From: Candidatus Dadabacteria bacterium RIFCSPHIGHO2_12_FULL_53_21
GTDB lineage: Bacteria > Desulfobacterota_D > UBA1144 > Nemesobacterales > UBA2774
DNA: 5,224 bases
Reading direction: 5' to 3'
Assembly: GCA_001775255.1 (NCBI GenBank)
Contig: MFCJ01000035.1
Location: forward strand, 216 to 5,439
Shown here: in pieces, positions 4,747 to 5,224 of the stretch
How positions within the stretch are numbered: position 1 is the stretch's first letter
Layout: each line of letters opens with the position of its first letter
The notes under the pieces: generated by a model
What the model was told of the DNA's origin: nothing
Seen by the model: the letters and a program-made list of their open reading frames with translations, nothing else
The model's database searches: none
Made by a program: the position numbers and the translations under genes

Positions 4747-5224
4747 TCAGAAAACCAGTCTCTGGCTTATCATCCACAGGCCGTATCCGGCGAGTAAAAT
4801 CCCCGCGGTCCTCGCCGCCCACTCACCCGAAGGCGCCAGCTTCTCAATCAAAACGAACGCTGCGATAACGGCTACCCAGAGCAGGTTCATCACTCCGGTA
4901 ACGAAGAGGACAGCCATCAGGAGCCAGCAGCAGCCCACGCAGTAAGTCCCGTGCCTGAGCCCCATTACGAACGCCCCGACGCCCCCCTCGCGCCACTCCG
5001 ACATCAGGAACCCCAGGGGCGAGCGGCAGTGCCTGAGGCAGGCGTGCTTGAGCGGCGTCCACTGGAATACCCCGGCGGCGATCAATATCGCCCCGCCCGC
5101 CAGAGGGCTCGTGCTCACCATCATCGGTGACAGGAGAGCAGCTTCGTGCAAGCCCCATTGAGCGAGCGTAGCCAGGAGGCTGAACCCGGTCCATGAAGCC
5201 AGGTAGCCCAGAACGAACATTCCT
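4747..5224 (-). CDS. DUF2182 (PF09948) predicted metal-binding integral membrane protein, C-terminal part
   Basis: The frame is open to the right edge, so the N-terminus lies outside the window; about 158 C-terminal residues are present of a family usually near 250-280. The Met codon at 5218-5220 is internal: it aligns with the mid-protein 'FVLGYLxxWTGFSLLATLAQW' segment of the family. The numbers below count from that Met. Family hallmarks follow: 'QWTPLKHACLRHCRSPLGF' (53-71), 'MGLRHGTYCVGCCWLLM' (86-102), 'GVMNLLWV' (109-116) and 'EKLAPSG' (126-132). His and Cys residues in HxCxxxC-like and HGxYCxGCC patterns are the basis for the 'predicted metal-binding' label; no activity is established. 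Hydrophobic helices are at about 2-20, 40-52, 95-125 (probably two helices) and 136-150. The family often sits beside DUF1326 proteins, but none is in this window. Its stop is 22 bp from the convergent small gene, and I see no clear terminator between them. Confidence 0.93.
   Translation of the reverse strand, partial: GMFVLGYLASWTGFSLLATLAQWGLHEAALLSPMMVSTSPLAGGAILIAAGVFQWTPLKHACLRHCRSPLGFLMSEWREGGVGAFVMGLRHGTYCVGCCWLLMAVLFVTGVMNLLWVAVIAAFVLIEKLAPSGEWAARTAGILLAGYGLWMISQRLVF

Noticed and set aside
5218..5220. Treating this Met as the start of the DUF2182 gene
   Set aside because: The family's similarity continues upstream of this point, the frame is open to the window edge, and a complete member is about 100 residues longer.

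Overview
The window carries five protein genes, two of them cut by the window edges, and two intergenic stretches (about 417-1060 and 3917-4517) packed with repeats. It looks like a Gram-negative, respiring environmental bacterium. One gene makes a secreted, membrane-anchored multihaem cytochrome c, which needs a periplasm and cytochrome c maturation. The genes are GC-rich yet use many ATA (Ile) and AGG (Arg) codons. The intergenic DNA is full of REP-like repeats with the core 'ccgttcgtcctgagc...tcgaaggg' and of 'tgtcattgcgag...caatctcg' elements, both common in uncultured deltaproteobacteria-like and candidate-phylum genomes. A Dadabacteria- or Desulfobacterota-like host is a guess from this style, not a demonstrated assignment.

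Layout. At the left edge, on the minus strand, is the N-terminal third of a DHA2-type (EmrB/QacA) MFS drug exporter. A 640-bp non-coding stretch follows, with several repeat units and small perfect hairpins. Two plus-strand genes come next: an AI-2E/PerM-family membrane protein (1061-2128) and, 69 bp later, a nine-haem cytochrome (2198-3916). The cytochrome joins an N-terminal single-haem cytochrome c domain to an octahaem hydroxylamine-oxidoreductase-like (HAO) core and ends in a C-terminal membrane helix. After it comes another repeat-rich stretch, including a second copy of a 96-bp repeat also found upstream of the AI-2E gene, in the same orientation. At the right are a small unrecognised plus-strand gene (4518-4724) and, convergent with it, the C-terminal part of a DUF2182 predicted metal-binding membrane protein.

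How they may work together. The HAO-like protein is the metabolic centrepiece: a periplasmic enzyme for hydroxylamine oxidation or for the reverse direction (nitrite/hydroxylamine reduction), with a built-in electron-relay haem. No haoB, cytochrome c554 or quinone-reducing cytochrome lies within the window, so its partners must be elsewhere. Nothing ties the MFS exporter, the AI-2E protein or the DUF2182 protein to it functionally. The AI-2E/HAO pair is bracketed by direct repeats, so it could behave as a recombinable block.
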